DNA of 64,000 bases from Bacillus pseudomycoides (GCF_002582035.1 NZ_NUQE01000018.1:250696-314695); one strand, 5' to 3'. Shown: positions 46,268 to 56,663, counted from the first letter of the stretch. Translations and numbers: made by a program. Notes: generated from the letters alone by a model not told the origin.

Positions 46268-48064
46268 ATGGGGAACAGAATTCCCGAGGAAGTTGTAGAA
46301 CAAATTCGTACATCATCTGATATTGTTGAAGTGATTGGGGAATATGTGCAGCTTAAAAAACAAGGTCGAAATTATTTTGGACTTTGTCCGTTTCATGGCG
46401 AGAACTCACCGTCGTTTTCTGTATCCTCTGATAAGCAAATTTTTCATTGCTTCGGGTGTGGAGAAGGAGGAAATGCTTTTTCCTTTTTAATGAAAATAGA
46501 TGGACTGTCTTTTATGGAAGCTGTGCAAAAATTAGGTGAGCGAAATGGTATTCCTGTTGCTAACTTTACATCAGACCTAGAGCAAAAACAAAACATATCT
46601 GATGATAGCATGATTATGTTGCAAGCTCATGAGCTTTTGAAAAAGTATTACCATCATCTCTTGGTAAATACAGAAACTGGAAAACAACCACTTTCATATT
46701 TGCTAGAGCGAGGTATTACGAAAGAAATGATTACAAAGTTTGAAATTGGGTATGCCACTCCTGATTGGGATGCAGCAGCGAAAATTTTGCAAAAGCGAGG
46801 ATTCTCGCCAGCTGTTATGGAACAAGCTGGATTACTTGTTCGCAGTGAGAAGGATGGCAGTTATCATGATCGTTTTCGTGGACGAGTTATATTTCCAATT
46901 CATACATTGCAAGGAAAAGTGGCTGCTTTTAGTGGACGGGCATTAGGAGATGACACTCCTAAGTATTTGAATAGCCCAGAAACACCTATTTTTCATAAAA
47001 GCAAGCTGCTATATAATTTTCATCAAGCAAGGCCATTTATTCGAAAAAGAGGGCAAGTTCTTCTCTTTGAAGGATATGCAGATGTTTTAGCAGCTGTGAA
47101 AAGTGGAATTGAAGAATCTGTTGCAACAATGGGAACTGCTTTAACTGAGGAACAGGCGAAGCTTCTGCGGCGTAATGTTGAAACTGTTGTTCTTTGCTAT
47201 GATGGTGATAAAGCAGGACAAGAAGCAACAATGAAAGCAGGACAATTGTTATTGCAAACCGGTTGTGAAGTGAAAGTTGTCTCTATGCCAGATAAATTAG
47301 ACCCTGACGAATATGTACAGCGATACGGGACAACACCGTTTCAAAAACTTGTACATGCAAGTATAAGTTTTATTGGATTTAAAATAAATTATCTTCGTTT
47401 AGGGAAAAATTTGCAAGATGAATCTGGAAAAGAAGCTTATGTGAAAAGTGTTTTAAAAGAGTTAGCGTCATTGCAAGATGCAATGCAGGCGGAATCGTAT
47501 TTGAAGGCATTGTCACAGGAATTTGCTTACTCAATGGAAACACTACTTGGGCAATTGCACCAATATCGCAAAGAACAAAAGGTACAGCAAAAACAGACAA
47601 AGCCAATTTCGCAGCCTTCTCAAATTGTTCATGCGAAGCCGAAATTTTCTGGTTTTGAAAGAGCTGAAAGAGAGCTTATTTATCATATGTTGCAAAGTAT
47701 AGATATCGCTTTTCGTATCGAGCCTCATATAGAAGATTTTCATACGGAAGAACATAAAGGGATTTTATATGAGCTATATGCATATTATGAAAAGGGAAAT
47801 GAACCGTCAGTCGGAAACTTTTTAAGTTGGCTTTCTGATGAAAAGTTAAAAAACATTGTAACCAATATTTCAACAGATGAAATGATTAATCCCGAATACT
47901 CGGAAGAATTACTTCAAGGTAACGTAGATGCTTTACGTCGGCATAAGCAAAAAATAAAGAACATGGAAAATATTTTTACGCTCAAGCAAATGGAAAAAGA
48001 AGACCATTTGGCCGCAGCGCGTTTTTTCCAAGAGTATTTACAAAAACGAAAAGCAAGAAAATAG
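46268..48064 (+). CDS. dnaG: DNA primase
   Basis: 598 residues. Makes RNA primers at the fork. N-terminal zinc domain ('CPFHGENSPSF' and 'HCFGCG'), the RNA polymerase core with TOPRIM motifs 'LFEGYADVLAA' and 'YDGDKAGQEA', and a C-terminal helicase-binding domain. ATG 46268 with GGAGATGGAG. First gene of the dnaG-sigA operon. Confidence 0.98.
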   Translation: MGNRIPEEVVEQIRTSSDIVEVIGEYVQLKKQGRNYFGLCPFHGENSPSFSVSSDKQIFHCFGCGEGGNAFSFLMKIDGLSFMEAVQKLGERNGIPVANFTSDLEQKQNISDDSMIMLQAHELLKKYYHHLLVNTETGKQPLSYLLERGITKEMITKFEIGYATPDWDAAAKILQKRGFSPAVMEQAGLLVRSEKDGSYHDRFRGRVIFPIHTLQGKVAAFSGRALGDDTPKYLNSPETPIFHKSKLLYNFHQARPFIRKRGQVLLFEGYADVLAAVKSGIEESVATMGTALTEEQAKLLRRNVETVVLCYDGDKAGQEATMKAGQLLLQTGCEVKVVSMPDKLDPDEYVQRYGTTPFQKLVHASISFIGFKINYLRLGKNLQDESGKEAYVKSVLKELASLQDAMQAESYLKALSQEFAYSMETLLGQLHQYRKEQKVQQKQTKPISQPSQIVHAKPKFSGFERAERELIYHMLQSIDIAFRIEPHIEDFHTEEHKGILYELYAYYEKGNEPSVGNFLSWLSDEKLKNIVTNISTDEMINPEYSEELLQGNVDALRRHKQKIKNMENIFTLKQMEKEDHLAAARFFQEYLQKRKARK

Positions 48065-48123
48065 CTTTTTGTATAAAAACTTATTATAATCATTGTTTGT
48101 ATCTCGCGTAAGGAGGGGAACAA

Positions 48124-49245
48124 ATGGCTGATAAACCAGCTCGTTCTAAACAAATTGAAACTGATATAACACTTGAGCAAGTGAAAGAGCAACTCACAGA
48201 GCTCGGAAAAAAACGTGGCGTTCTTACATATGAAGAGATTGCAGAACGCATGAGCGGATTTGATATTGAATCCGAACAAATGGATGAATATTATGAATAT
48301 TTAGGTGAACAAGGAATTGATCTAGTTGGCGACAACGATGAAGATCCAAACACGCGTCAATTAGCCAAAGCAGAAGAAGAGTTTGACTTAAATGATTTAA
48401 GTGTACCACCAGGTGTAAAAATTAATGATCCTGTGCGCATGTACTTAAAAGAAATTGGGCGTGTTGATTTACTATCCGCTGAAGAAGAAATTGCCCTTGC
48501 AAAACGTATTGAAGAAGGCGATGAAGAAGCGAAGCGTCGCCTTGCAGAAGCAAACCTACGTCTTGTTGTAAGTATTGCAAAACGTTATGTTGGCCGCGGT
48601 ATGCTTTTCTTAGACTTAATTCAAGAAGGGAATATGGGTCTAATTAAAGCAGTTGAAAAGTTTGATTACCGCAAAGGGTATAAATTTAGTACGTATGCAA
48701 CATGGTGGATTCGCCAAGCGATTACACGTGCAATTGCGGACCAAGCAAGAACAATTCGTATACCAGTTCATATGGTTGAAACAATCAATAAATTAATTCG
48801 TGTTCAACGTCAGTTATTACAAGATTTAGGTCGTGAGCCGTCTCCTGAAGAAATCGGTGAAGAGATGGATCTAGCTCCTGAAAAAGTACGCGAAATCTTA
48901 AAAATTGCACAAGAGCCAGTATCTCTTGAAACACCAATTGGTGAAGAGGACGACTCTCATTTAGGTGACTTTATTGAAGACCAAGAAGCAACATCTCCTG
49001 CAGATCATGCAGCATATGAGTTATTAAAAGAGCAATTAGAAGATGTATTAGATACATTAACAGATCGTGAAGAAAATGTTCTTCGTCTTCGTTTCGGTTT
49101 AGACGATGGACGAACTCGTACACTTGAAGAAGTTGGAAAAGTATTCGGCGTTACGAGAGAGCGTATTCGTCAAATTGAAGCAAAAGCGCTTCGTAAATTA
49201 AGACATCCAAGCCGTAGCAAACGTTTGAAAGATTTCTTAGAATAG
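48124..49245 (+). CDS. sigA: Primary sigma factor sigma-A
   Basis: 373 residues. Housekeeping sigma. Region 1.2 '[16 protein letters not shown]', region 2 '[18 protein letters not shown]', region 3 and region 4 '[20 protein letters not shown]' ending '[20 protein letters not shown]'. AAGGAGGGGAAC before ATG 48124. Same strand as dnaG with a 59-base gap. Confidence 0.99.
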   Translation: MADKPARSKQIETDITLEQVKEQLTELGKKRGVLTYEEIAERMSGFDIESEQMDEYYEYLGEQGIDLVGDNDEDPNTRQLAKAEEEFDLNDLSVPPGVKINDPVRMYLKEIGRVDLLSAEEEIALAKRIEEGDEEAKRRLAEANLRLVVSIAKRYVGRGMLFLDLIQEGNMGLIKAVEKFDYRKGYKFSTYATWWIRQAITRAIADQARTIRIPVHMVETINKLIRVQRQLLQDLGREPSPEEIGEEMDLAPEKVREILKIAQEPVSLETPIGEEDDSHLGDFIEDQEATSPADHAAYELLKEQLEDVLDTLTDREENVLRLRFGLDDGRTRTLEEVGKVFGVTRERIRQIEAKALRKLRHPSRSKRLKDFLE

Positions 49246-49252
49246 AGATTTG

Positions 49253-49292
49253 TTTAAAGTTTACTTCATTAATATGGAGTAAACTTTTTTCT
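49253..49292 (+). terminator. dnaG-sigA terminator
   Basis: AAAGTTTACT / AGTAAACTTT with loop TCATTAATATGG and six T. Confidence 0.9.
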
Positions 49293-49320
49293 TTTGTTAA
49301 TTTTTGTTAAAAATTAACTG

Positions 49321-49370
49321 TCAAAAGCAATTACAATTCTTGTAATTTATTTTACAGAATTGTCTTTTGA
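49321..49370. other. Nested inverted repeat in the sigA-cccA gap
   Basis: TCAAAAGCAATT / AATTGTCTTTTGA (one bulge) enclosing ACAA-TTC-TTGT. The rest of the 380-base gap is AT-rich with no ORF; TACAAT near 49572 may be the cccA -10. Confidence 0.4.
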
Positions 49371-49627
49371 TTTGCAAATGGTCATTTTTCGATTTTTCGA
49401 TTAATTTCGTGTATTCCTTGCAAAAATATGTGGAAAATATAACTGTTTATGATGAGAAAAGTGGATATTTATCAAAAATTTACGTGATTTTGTGGTGGAA
49501 AAGTTGGTAGAATATACGGAATATTTTTAACTTAATGTGGTTTGGTCTTTTCTGGTAGAGTGTTTTCAAGTACAATAGAAATGACTGAATCATCAAACTA
49601 TTAGGGGATATAGAGGGGGAAAGAAAA

Positions 49628-49987
49628 ATGAAGCGTAATCCGTTAATTCCATTTGCTCTTATTGCTGTATTGGGAATTATTATTATGTTTGTATTTTCAT
49701 TTCAAGGCATGCATAAATCAAAGGAGCTGGCTGAGGAGAAGAAACACGGGGGAAAAACGACGCAGACGGCAGCGAAACCTGAAGAGATTGTAAAACAAAG
49801 TTGTACAAGTTGTCATGGTGATCAGTTGCAAGGAGCAGTTGGTCCTAATTTACAAAAAGTGGGTGACAGACTTTCAAAAGATCAAATCCAAGAAGTTATT
49901 TTAAAAGGAAGAGGAAACATGCCACCAGGTATTATTCCAGCGGATCAAGCGTCAAAAGTTGCAGATTGGTTATCAAAGAAAAAATAA
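49628..49987 (+). CDS. cccA: Membrane-anchored cytochrome c550
   Basis: 119 residues. N-terminal membrane helix (about 6-26, '[19 protein letters not shown]') anchors a small c-type domain on the outside. 'SCTSCHG' is the heme CxxCH site and 'GRGNMPPG' carries the axial Met. ATG 49628 with AGAGGGGGAAAG. Single gene between two terminators. Confidence 0.95.
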   Translation: MKRNPLIPFALIAVLGIIIMFVFSFQGMHKSKELAEEKKHGGKTTQTAAKPEEIVKQSCTSCHGDQLQGAVGPNLQKVGDRLSKDQIQEVILKGRGNMPPGIIPADQASKVADWLSKKK

Positions 49988-50002
49988 TATATTGTTACAT
50001 GG

Positions 50003-50039
50003 CAACTCTTTGCGTCTAAGCGAAGGGTCTTTTTTTGTT
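50003..50039 (+). terminator. cccA terminator
   Basis: ACTCTTTGC / GCGAAGGGT (G-U pairs), loop GTCTAA, then seven T. Confidence 0.8.
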
Positions 50040-50200
50040 TCGCTTTAATGGGCGGTAAGGCTTCTATCTCAAGATTCAGAGAAGGTAGGTCCATATCAGA
50101 GTCCAGTTGGTGAGAGCTTTTGATTAGTGTGAGGGCCTCGCTGATGGATGTTGTGTTTGCTTTCTGTTGATCTTCTTTTTAAAATAGGATCAAGATAATT
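50040..50200 (+). repeat. Degenerate repeat-like stretch
   Basis: 'CGCTTTAATGGGCGGTAAGGC', 'GAGTCCAGTTGGTGAGAGC' and 'CCTCGCTGATGG' echo the bcr-like consensus but are badly eroded. No ORF. The whole gap from 49988 to 50485 has no gene. Confidence 0.35.
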
Positions 50201-50261
50201 AAAAAAGACATGTAGAGACTACACGACATGATTATTTTGTGATATATGGTGGTCTCGCTTT

Positions 50262-50368
50262 ATCTCGCTATTCGCGGGTAGTAAGATCCTGCCTTAAGAT
50301 TGGGAGAAAAGTGAAGAAGATAGGTGGGGATAAAGAAAATCCCCACTGATGGAAGTTTCACTTTACCA
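50262..50368 (+). repeat. bcr-like repeat
   Basis: 'CGCTTTATCTCGCTATTCGCG', then a GGTGGGGA...TCCCCACT hairpin and the end 'GATGGAAGTTTCACTTTAC'. Upstream of trmK. Confidence 0.7.
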
Positions 50369-50485
50369 CCTAAAATTTTGGATTCGAAAATAAATGGTTT
50401 ATAAGATAGGTAAAATGATTTATTTCCTTGCAACAACGACTATAAATTCTTTATCATGAAGACAGACTGAAAAGAGAAGGAGTAA

Positions 50486-51202
50486 TTGAAACAAATGAAT
50501 GAAGTAAAGCTTTCAAAACGATTAGAAGAAGTGGTTCTTGAAATCCCAACAGGTTTCACTGTTGCAGATATTGGTTCGGATCATGCTTATTTACCGTGCT
50601 ATACGATTTTACATAATATTGCCACACGAGCGGTAGCGGGAGAGGTTGTAGAAGGTCCGTTCCGTTCTGCTCAAGCTACAGTAGCAGAGTGTGGATTGCA
50701 AGATAAAGTAAACGTACGTAAAGGGAACGGCTTAGAAGTAATCGCGCCAGGTGAAGTAGATGTAATTACAATTGCAGGTATGGGTGGCGCGTTAATTCGC
50801 GATATTTTAGAGAATGGAAAAGAGAAGCTTAGTGGTGTAACTCGTTTAATTCTACAACCTAACATTGCTGCGCATCATATTCGCGAATGGTTTATTGAAA
50901 ATGGCTGGGAATTAATCAAAGAAAAAATTGTAAAAGAAGACGGGAAGATTTACGAAATTTTAGTAGGGGAGCAGGGAAACACCCTTGCGCCGTACAGTGA
51001 GAAAAAAGAAGAAGCGTTATTAATGGGACCGTTTTTAATGAAAGAGAAAAATGAAGTGTTTGTAGAAAAATGGGAAAGTGAACGAAACAACTTTAAAAAT
51101 ATTTTCAAGCAATTAGAACGTGCGACAGAGACAGAAGATACAAAAGCAAAGCGTGCAGAAGTGTTAGAGAAGATACGTATGATTGAGGAGGTTTTATCAT
51201 GA
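50486..51202 (+). CDS. trmK: tRNA (adenine22-N1)-methyltransferase
   Basis: 238 residues. Makes m1A22 in tRNA. 'VADIGSDHAYLPCYTI' is the SAM site, 'TIAGMGGALIRDIL' the catalytic-face motif, and a coiled-coil C-terminal part follows. TTG 50486 has GAAGGAGTAA five bases upstream; ATG 50495 would be too far. Overlaps yqfO by four bases. Confidence 0.95.
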   Translation: MKQMNEVKLSKRLEEVVLEIPTGFTVADIGSDHAYLPCYTILHNIATRAVAGEVVEGPFRSAQATVAECGLQDKVNVRKGNGLEVIAPGEVDVITIAGMGGALIRDILENGKEKLSGVTRLILQPNIAAHHIREWFIENGWELIKEKIVKEDGKIYEILVGEQGNTLAPYSEKKEEALLMGPFLMKEKNEVFVEKWESERNNFKNIFKQLERATETEDTKAKRAEVLEKIRMIEEVLS

Positions 51203-52320
51203 GTAAAACGCCGAATGGATATGAAATCATTTCTTTATTTGAAAGTATGTACCCAAAACATTTAGCGATGGAAGGCGATAAAATTGGTTTGCAAATTGGG
51301 GCATTAAATAAAGCGGTAGAGAATGTTTTAATCGCACTTGATGTGACGGAAGAAGTTGTGCAAGAAGCGATAGAAAAAGGGGCAAATTTAATTATTGCTC
51401 ATCACCCGCTTATCTTTAATCCATTAAAAGTAATTCATACAGAGCAAGCATACGGACGTATTATTGAAATGTGTATAAAACATGATATTGCAGTTTATGC
51501 TGCTCATACAAATGTGGATATCGCAAAAGGTGGTGTGAACGATTTACTTGCAGATGCTTTAGGATTGCAGGAAACGGAAGTGCTTGTTCCTACTTATGCA
51601 GAAGAAATGAAAAAGTTAGTTGTATTTGTCCCTTCTTCGCATGCAGAAGTGGTACGTCAAGCGATTGGTGACGCAGGAGCAGGTCATATCGGCAATTATA
51701 GCTACTGTACGTTTAATAGTGAGGGTACTGGGACGTTTCTGCCGCAAGAAGGAACGAATCCGTATATCGGAGAGACAGGGCGTTTAGAACAGGTGGAAGA
51801 GGTTCGTATTGAAACAATTATCCCTGCTTCCTTGCAGCGTAAAGTCATGAAAGCAATGCTAGAGGCACATCCGTATGAAGAAATGGCATATGATATTTAT
51901 CCGCTAGAGAACAAAGGTGAAACATTAGGGCTTGGGAAAATTGGATATTTACCACAAGAAATGACATTACAACAGTTTGCAGAGCATGTAAAGCAGTCTC
52001 TCGAAGTGAAGGGAGCTCGCGTCGTTGGAAACTTACATGATACTGTGAAAAAAGTAGCGGTACTTGGCGGGGATGGAAATAAATATATAAAGCAAGCGAA
52101 GTTTAAAGGAGCAGACGTATATGTAACGGGAGATATGTATTATCATGTTGCGCATGATGCGATGATGCTCGGGTTAAATATTGTAGACCCAGGGCATAAC
52201 GTGGAGAAAGTGATGAAAAAAGGTGTGCAAAAACAATTACAAGCAAGAGTAGATGAGAGGAAATTTACTACGCGGATTCATGCTTCAGAATTACATACCG
52301 ATCCATTTACATTTGTATAA
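51199..52320 (+). CDS. yqfO: Nif3-like dinuclear metal-centre protein YqfO
   Basis: 373 residues. Nif3/GTP cyclohydrolase I type 2 family, with an inserted PII-like domain in the middle (about residues 130-230). 'LIIAHHPLIF', 'AAHTNVDIAKGGVND' and 'VYVTGDMYYHVAHDA' hold the metal ligands; the last block binds the second metal with 'VDPGHNVE'. Physiological substrate uncertain. ATG within the trmK stop (ATGA). Confidence 0.94.
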   Translation: MSKTPNGYEIISLFESMYPKHLAMEGDKIGLQIGALNKAVENVLIALDVTEEVVQEAIEKGANLIIAHHPLIFNPLKVIHTEQAYGRIIEMCIKHDIAVYAAHTNVDIAKGGVNDLLADALGLQETEVLVPTYAEEMKKLVVFVPSSHAEVVRQAIGDAGAGHIGNYSYCTFNSEGTGTFLPQEGTNPYIGETGRLEQVEEVRIETIIPASLQRKVMKAMLEAHPYEEMAYDIYPLENKGETLGLGKIGYLPQEMTLQQFAEHVKQSLEVKGARVVGNLHDTVKKVAVLGGDGNKYIKQAKFKGADVYVTGDMYYHVAHDAMMLGLNIVDPGHNVEKVMKKGVQKQLQARVDERKFTTRIHASELHTDPFTFV

Positions 52321-52328
52321 AATCCAAA

Positions 52329-52366
52329 GTAAAATCCGTTATCTCATAAGATAACGGATTTATTTA
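52329..52366. terminator. Terminator after yqfO
   Basis: AAATCCGTTATCT / AGATAACGGATTT, loop CATA, tail TATTTA; nearly symmetric, so may act on both strands. Confidence 0.85.
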
Positions 52367-52383
52367 TATTATGCTGATATTTG

Positions 52384-52450
52384 TGGGAGGCTTAATGCCC
52401 GTGAAAGCTCGATTGGTAAGAGAAATCCCACTAATGGAAGGTTCGCTTTA
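52384..52450 (+). repeat. bcr-like repeat, short degenerate copy
   Basis: 'TGGGAGGCTTAATGCCCGTG', 'AGCTCGATTGGTAAGAG' and 'CCACTAATGGAAGGTTCGCTTTA'. Ends at the ispH stop codon. Confidence 0.6.
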
Positions 52451-53389
52451 TTTTATCTTTACTTTCGGTAAGATTTTTTGAAGTGGTACGTTTCGCTTGC
52501 GTTCCCACGTTGCAGGATTGGTTGGATCGTACTGTTCAAAAAATGCGATTACTTCTTTTGTAATAGGTGTTGGTGTAGAAGCACCTGCTGTAATAGCGAC
52601 TGTTTCTACGCCTTGTAGCCATTCTAATTGAATTTCACTTACATCGGCAACGCGGTATGCCTTTGTGCTGGCAATTTCCTCAGATACTTGTGCAAGACGG
52701 TTAGAGTTATTACTTTTTGGATCGCCAACAACAATTGTCAAATCAGCAACATTTGCTTGTTTTGCGACAGCCTCTTGACGCACTTGCGTAGCAAGGCAAA
52801 TCTCTTTATGAAATTCTGCTGTTGGAAACTTTTTTTGGATTTTCTCCATAATATGTTGGACATCCCATTGACTCATCGTCGTTTGATTTGTGACCAAAAT
52901 TTTATCAGTTGGAATGGTAAGTGTTTCAAGGTCTGCTTCTTTCTCAATGAGATGGACAATATCAGGGGCAATTCCAACTGCACCTTCAGGCTCAGGATGC
53001 CCTTTTTTACCGATATAAATAATATGGTAGCCTTCTTCTTTTTTTGCCTCAATTAAGTCGTGTGTTTTTGTTACGTCAGGACATGTCGCATCAATTGTTG
53101 TTAGGCCTTTTTCTTTTGCACGTTGTTTTACTTCAGGAGATACACCGTGAGCTGTAAAAATAACAGTGCCAGTTTCAATTTTCTCTAAAATATCTAAACG
53201 GCTTGGGCCATCAAGTGTAATAATGCCATCTTCTTCAAACGCATCTGTAACGTGTTTGTTATGGACAATCATACCTAAAATATAAATTGGTCTCGGTAAA
53301 GTTTTATCAAGCGCTGCATTGCGCGCAATGACCATCGCGTCTACAACACCATAGCAATAGCCGCGAGGGGAAATTTTAACAATTTTCAT
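52448..53389 (-). CDS. ispH: HMBPP reductase (IspH)
   Basis: 313 residues. Last step of the MEP isoprenoid pathway, giving IPP and DMAPP. A 4Fe-4S enzyme: cluster Cys in 'RGYCYGV' (near 13), 'ATCPDV' and 'EICLATQ'; catalytic Glu in the 'TNQTTMS' neighbourhood and 'HGVSPE' are present. Start ATG 53389 with AAAGGAGCGG. Transcribed leftward, convergent with yqfO. ispG of the same pathway lies 8 kb away. Confidence 0.98.
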   Translation of the reverse strand: MKIVKISPRGYCYGVVDAMVIARNAALDKTLPRPIYILGMIVHNKHVTDAFEEDGIITLDGPSRLDILEKIETGTVIFTAHGVSPEVKQRAKEKGLTTIDATCPDVTKTHDLIEAKKEEGYHIIYIGKKGHPEPEGAVGIAPDIVHLIEKEADLETLTIPTDKILVTNQTTMSQWDVQHIMEKIQKKFPTAEFHKEICLATQVRQEAVAKQANVADLTIVVGDPKSNNSNRLAQVSEEIASTKAYRVADVSEIQLEWLQGVETVAITAGASTPTPITKEVIAFFEQYDPTNPATWERKRNVPLQKILPKVKIK

Positions 53390-53479
53390 GTAATTAATCC
53401 GCTCCTTTAAAAAAGGATTTGTTTTATAAAGTTAATCCTTTTTATTATAAAGGAGAAGGAGGCAGATGACAAAGAAATG

Positions 53480-54181
53480 TTACACATATAACTTTGGTTT
53501 AGGAGTAGTAGACGGTAAGGTTTCTACGTTTGCGTCATCTTCAGGTGTGATGTGAGAAGTAAGTGGTTTGCTTGTAATAGGTATTTGTTTAGGTGGAGTG
53601 GGAGGTATTATTTCGACTTCTTCTGTTTGTTTTTCCTCAGTGCTTTTTCCGGATGTAAGTATTTTCACTATGTTAGGAATACTGCGGACAATCGGGGTAT
53701 ATTGCTGCACGACAGGTCCAACAGATTGGGCCATTTGGACAACTTTTTCAACGTTATTTAGCATTCCTGTTGGATTTGAAATAAAGTTAGTGAAAAAGCC
53801 GCCAATCCCACTAGGTGTACTTCCTGCTGCTCCGCGTGTTTCGTTTTCTGTCCCTCGTGTTTCATTTGGTGCCATCATTTTAGGTTGCATCATTCTTTGC
53901 TGTTGTTGTTGTGGCTGCATATATGGATCGTTTTGCTGGTATGGTATATTTGAGTATGTTTCCGTTTGTCTATAAGGGGGTATCATATGCATATAATCTG
54001 CAGCTGGGTCGTTTTTTTTAAACAATTTTGCAAGAAAGCCTTTCTTTTTAGGCATCATCGGCTGCATACCTGGTGGTGGCTGCATACCTGGTGACGGTCG
54101 CATACCTGGTGACGGATACATCGTATAAGGATAGGGAGACTGACCGTACATTTGTTGATATGGAGGAGATTTCATACGCAT
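53480..54181 (-). CDS. yqfQ: VrrA/YqfQ-like repeat-rich spore-region protein
   Basis: 233 residues, low-complexity N-terminal half rich in Pro, Met, Gln and Tyr ('YPYTMYPSPGM', 'QPQQQQQRMM'), a basic 'MPKKKGFLAKLFKK' stretch, and a conserved 'GGFFTNFISNPTGMLNN' block before an acidic/Pro tail. Matches the YqfQ family, which includes VrrA, a known variable-number repeat gene of B. anthracis. Coordinates of the six-residue repeats are given separately. ATG 54181 with AAAGGAGGATT. Function unknown; sporulation-linked in B. subtilis. Confidence 0.85.
   Translation of the reverse strand: MRMKSPPYQQMYGQSPYPYTMYPSPGMRPSPGMQPPPGMQPMMPKKKGFLAKLFKKNDPAADYMHMIPPYRQTETYSNIPYQQNDPYMQPQQQQQRMMQPKMMAPNETRGTENETRGAAGSTPSGIGGFFTNFISNPTGMLNNVEKVVQMAQSVGPVVQQYTPIVRSIPNIVKILTSGKSTEEKQTEEVEIIPPTPPKQIPITSKPLTSHITPEDDANVETLPSTTPKPKLYV
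54064..54117 (-). repeat. 18-base tandem repeat inside yqfQ/vrrA
   Basis: Three copies of 18 bases (54064, 54082, 54100), coding (S/P)PGM(R/Q)P; copies differ at two or three bases. A seven-residue pair NETRGTE/NETRGAA and a Gln run occur further on in the same gene. Confidence 0.9.
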
Positions 54182-54359
54182 TAGGAAATCCTCCTTTCTT
54201 CAATTTGGTAATATACACCACAATATGCAATTGACAGTAAGAAGGTTAGTTTTTCCCTTGAAAAGCTAAACTAAAGATAGATTTTACTGGTAGATTTCGA
54301 TATAATGTTAACTTGACTGATTAATGAACGCAGTAGAAATAAGGAAGAAGGTGGAATGT

Positions 54360-55670
54360 ATGACAGTGCAAACATTTACACAGTATGATTTTCAACCATT
54401 TTTAATAGATGCAATTCGTGAATTACGTTTTTCAGAACCGACAGAAATTCAACAGAAGATTTTCCCGGTTGTGAAAAAGGGAATTAGTATTATCGGGCAA
54501 TCACAAACAGGTTCTGGAAAAACACACGCGTATTTACTTCCAACGTTAAATCGTATCGATACAAACCGAGAGGAAGTACAGCTCGTAATTACAGCTCCAA
54601 CTCGTGAATTAGCACAGCAAATTTATGCAGAAATTGTAAAGCTAACAAAGTTTTGTGAAGAAGACAAAATGATTACAGCGCGTTGTTTTATCGGTGGGAC
54701 AGATAAACAGCGTTCAATTGAAAAACTGAAGAAACAACCGCATGTTGTTGTCGGAACAACTGGCCGTGTTAAAGATTTAGTGGAAGAGCAAGCGTTATTT
54801 GTACATACGGCTTCTGTTATTGTTGTCGATGAAGCAGATTTAATGCTTGATATGGGTTTTATTCACGATGTGGATAAAATTGCAGCGCGTATGCCGAAAA
54901 ATTTACAAATGCTCGTTTTCTCAGCAACAATTCCGCAAAAGTTAAAACCGTTTATGAAGAAATATATGGATAATCCGGAGCATATTCATATTAATCCAAA
55001 GCAAGTAGCAGCAGTTAATCTTGAACATCATCTTATTCCATCAAGACACCGTAATAAAGTTGAGCTTGTGAAAAATATGTTACTGCAATATCAGCCGTAC
55101 TTAGCAATTGTGTTTACAAATACAAAGAAAATGGCTGATGAAGTAGCTGATGGCTTAGCGGAGCGCGGTTTAAAAGTTGGTCGTATTCACGGTGATTTAT
55201 CCCCTCGTGATCGCAAGAAAATGATGAAACAAGTTCGTGATTTAGAATTCCAGTACATTGTAGCCACAGATTTGGCTGCACGCGGTATTGATATCGAGGG
55301 AATTAGTCATGTTATTAACTATGAAATTCCGTCCGATTTAGATTTCTTTATTCACCGTGTTGGCCGAACTGCACGTGCTGGGTACTCTGGTATTGCAGCA
55401 ACAATTTACGATCCGGCTGATGAAGAAGCATTAGATACTTTAGAGAAGCAACGCCATATTGAATTCAAACATGTTGATTTACGTGCAGGTGAGTGGGTTG
55501 AATTAGGACCTCGTCGTCGTCGTCAAAGTCGTAAGAAACCAGATGATAAATTAGATGCTATGGCGCAAAAAGTTGTGAAAAAACCGAAAAAAGTAAAACC
55601 GAACTACAAGAAAAAGCTTGAATGGGAACGCGAAAAAATTAAGAAAAAATATAGCAAGAAGAAAAGATAA
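54360..55670 (+). CDS. cshB: DEAD-box RNA helicase CshB
   Basis: 436 residues. Cold-shock-associated RNA helicase for mRNA unwinding and ribosome biogenesis. Motif I 'SQTGSGKT', Ia 'PTRELA', II 'DEAD', III 'SAT', V 'ATDLAARGIDI', VI 'HRVGRTARAG', and a Lys/Arg-rich C-terminal tail. Motif Ib reads 'GTTGR' where the family has TPGR. Start ATG 54360 (MTVQTF) behind GAAGGTGG; the longer frame from 54324 is not family-like. The terminator overlaps its stop codon. Confidence 0.95.
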   Translation: MTVQTFTQYDFQPFLIDAIRELRFSEPTEIQQKIFPVVKKGISIIGQSQTGSGKTHAYLLPTLNRIDTNREEVQLVITAPTRELAQQIYAEIVKLTKFCEEDKMITARCFIGGTDKQRSIEKLKKQPHVVVGTTGRVKDLVEEQALFVHTASVIVVDEADLMLDMGFIHDVDKIAARMPKNLQMLVFSATIPQKLKPFMKKYMDNPEHIHINPKQVAAVNLEHHLIPSRHRNKVELVKNMLLQYQPYLAIVFTNTKKMADEVADGLAERGLKVGRIHGDLSPRDRKKMMKQVRDLEFQYIVATDLAARGIDIEGISHVINYEIPSDLDFFIHRVGRTARAGYSGIAATIYDPADEEALDTLEKQRHIEFKHVDLRAGEWVELGPRRRRQSRKKPDDKLDAMAQKVVKKPKKVKPNYKKKLEWEREKIKKKYSKKKR

Positions 55671-55691
55671 GGGATTCCTTATCTTTTTTTA
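55662..55691 (+). terminator. cshB terminator
   Basis: AAAAGATAAGG / CCTTATCTTTT with loop GATT and seven T; overlaps the stop codon. Confidence 0.9.
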
Positions 55692-55766
55692 TGGAGAAGT
55701 TAGCAGTGTCAGGTTTCTACAAATTATGCTATCATTATAGCTATTGTATTTATAAGAGGTGATTAC

Positions 55767-56663
55767 ATGTTGAAAATTGGATCTCACGTTTCGATGAGTG
55801 GAAAGAAAATGCTATTAGCAGCGAGTGAGGAAGCTGTATCCTATGGTGCAACAACATTTATGGTTTATACAGGGGCACCGCAAAATACGAGAAGGAAACC
55901 GATTGAGGAGTTAAATATAGAAGCTGGACGTAAACATATGGAACTTCACGGGATTGAAGAAATCATTGTTCATGCGCCTTATATTATTAATATTGGTAAT
56001 ACAACGAAACCTGAAACATTCCAACTAGGTGTTGATTTTCTTCGTATGGAAATTGAAAGAACATCAGCATTAGGTGTTGCGAAACAAATTGTGCTTCATC
56101 CTGGAGCGCATGTTGGAGCAGGTGCGGATGCAGGAATTCAAAAGATTATTGAAGGATTAAATGAAGCGTTAACAACTGATCAAACGGTGAACATCGCGCT
56201 AGAAACAATGGCTGGAAAAGGAACAGAGTGCGGGCGCAGCTTTGAAGAACTTGCTAGAATCATTGATGGTGTAACACATAATGAGAAGTTATCTGTCTGC
56301 TTTGATACTTGTCATACACATGACGCTGGTTATGATATTGTTAATGATTTTGACGGTGTGTTAAACGAGTTTGATAAAATTATAGGTATTGATCGTTTGC
56401 AAGTATTACACATTAATGATAGTAAAAATGAGCGCGGTGCTAGAAAAGACCGTCATGAGAATATTGGCTTTGGTCATATTGGTTATAAAACATTGCATCA
56501 CATTGTGCATCATCCACAATTACAACATGTACCGAAAATTCTTGAAACACCATATGTAGGTGAGGATAAACAAGATAAAAAGCCACCATATAAATTTGAA
56601 ATTGAAATGCTGAAAAACGGTGTGTTTGATGAAGAGATTCTTCAAAAAATTAAAGGTCAATAA
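55767..56663 (+). CDS. nfo: Endonuclease IV
   Basis: 298 residues. AP endonuclease for base excision repair, important for spore DNA. TIM-barrel with three zinc sites: 'GSHVSM', 'VHAPYIIN', 'HPGAHVG', '[11 protein letters not shown]', '[20 protein letters not shown]'-type region. ATG 55767 behind AAGAGGTGA. Followed by a bidirectional terminator shared with yqfT. Confidence 0.97.
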   Translation: MLKIGSHVSMSGKKMLLAASEEAVSYGATTFMVYTGAPQNTRRKPIEELNIEAGRKHMELHGIEEIIVHAPYIINIGNTTKPETFQLGVDFLRMEIERTSALGVAKQIVLHPGAHVGAGADAGIQKIIEGLNEALTTDQTVNIALETMAGKGTECGRSFEELARIIDGVTHNEKLSVCFDTCHTHDAGYDIVNDFDGVLNEFDKIIGIDRLQVLHINDSKNERGARKDRHENIGFGHIGYKTLHHIVHHPQLQHVPKILETPYVGEDKQDKKPPYKFEIEMLKNGVFDEEILQKIKGQ

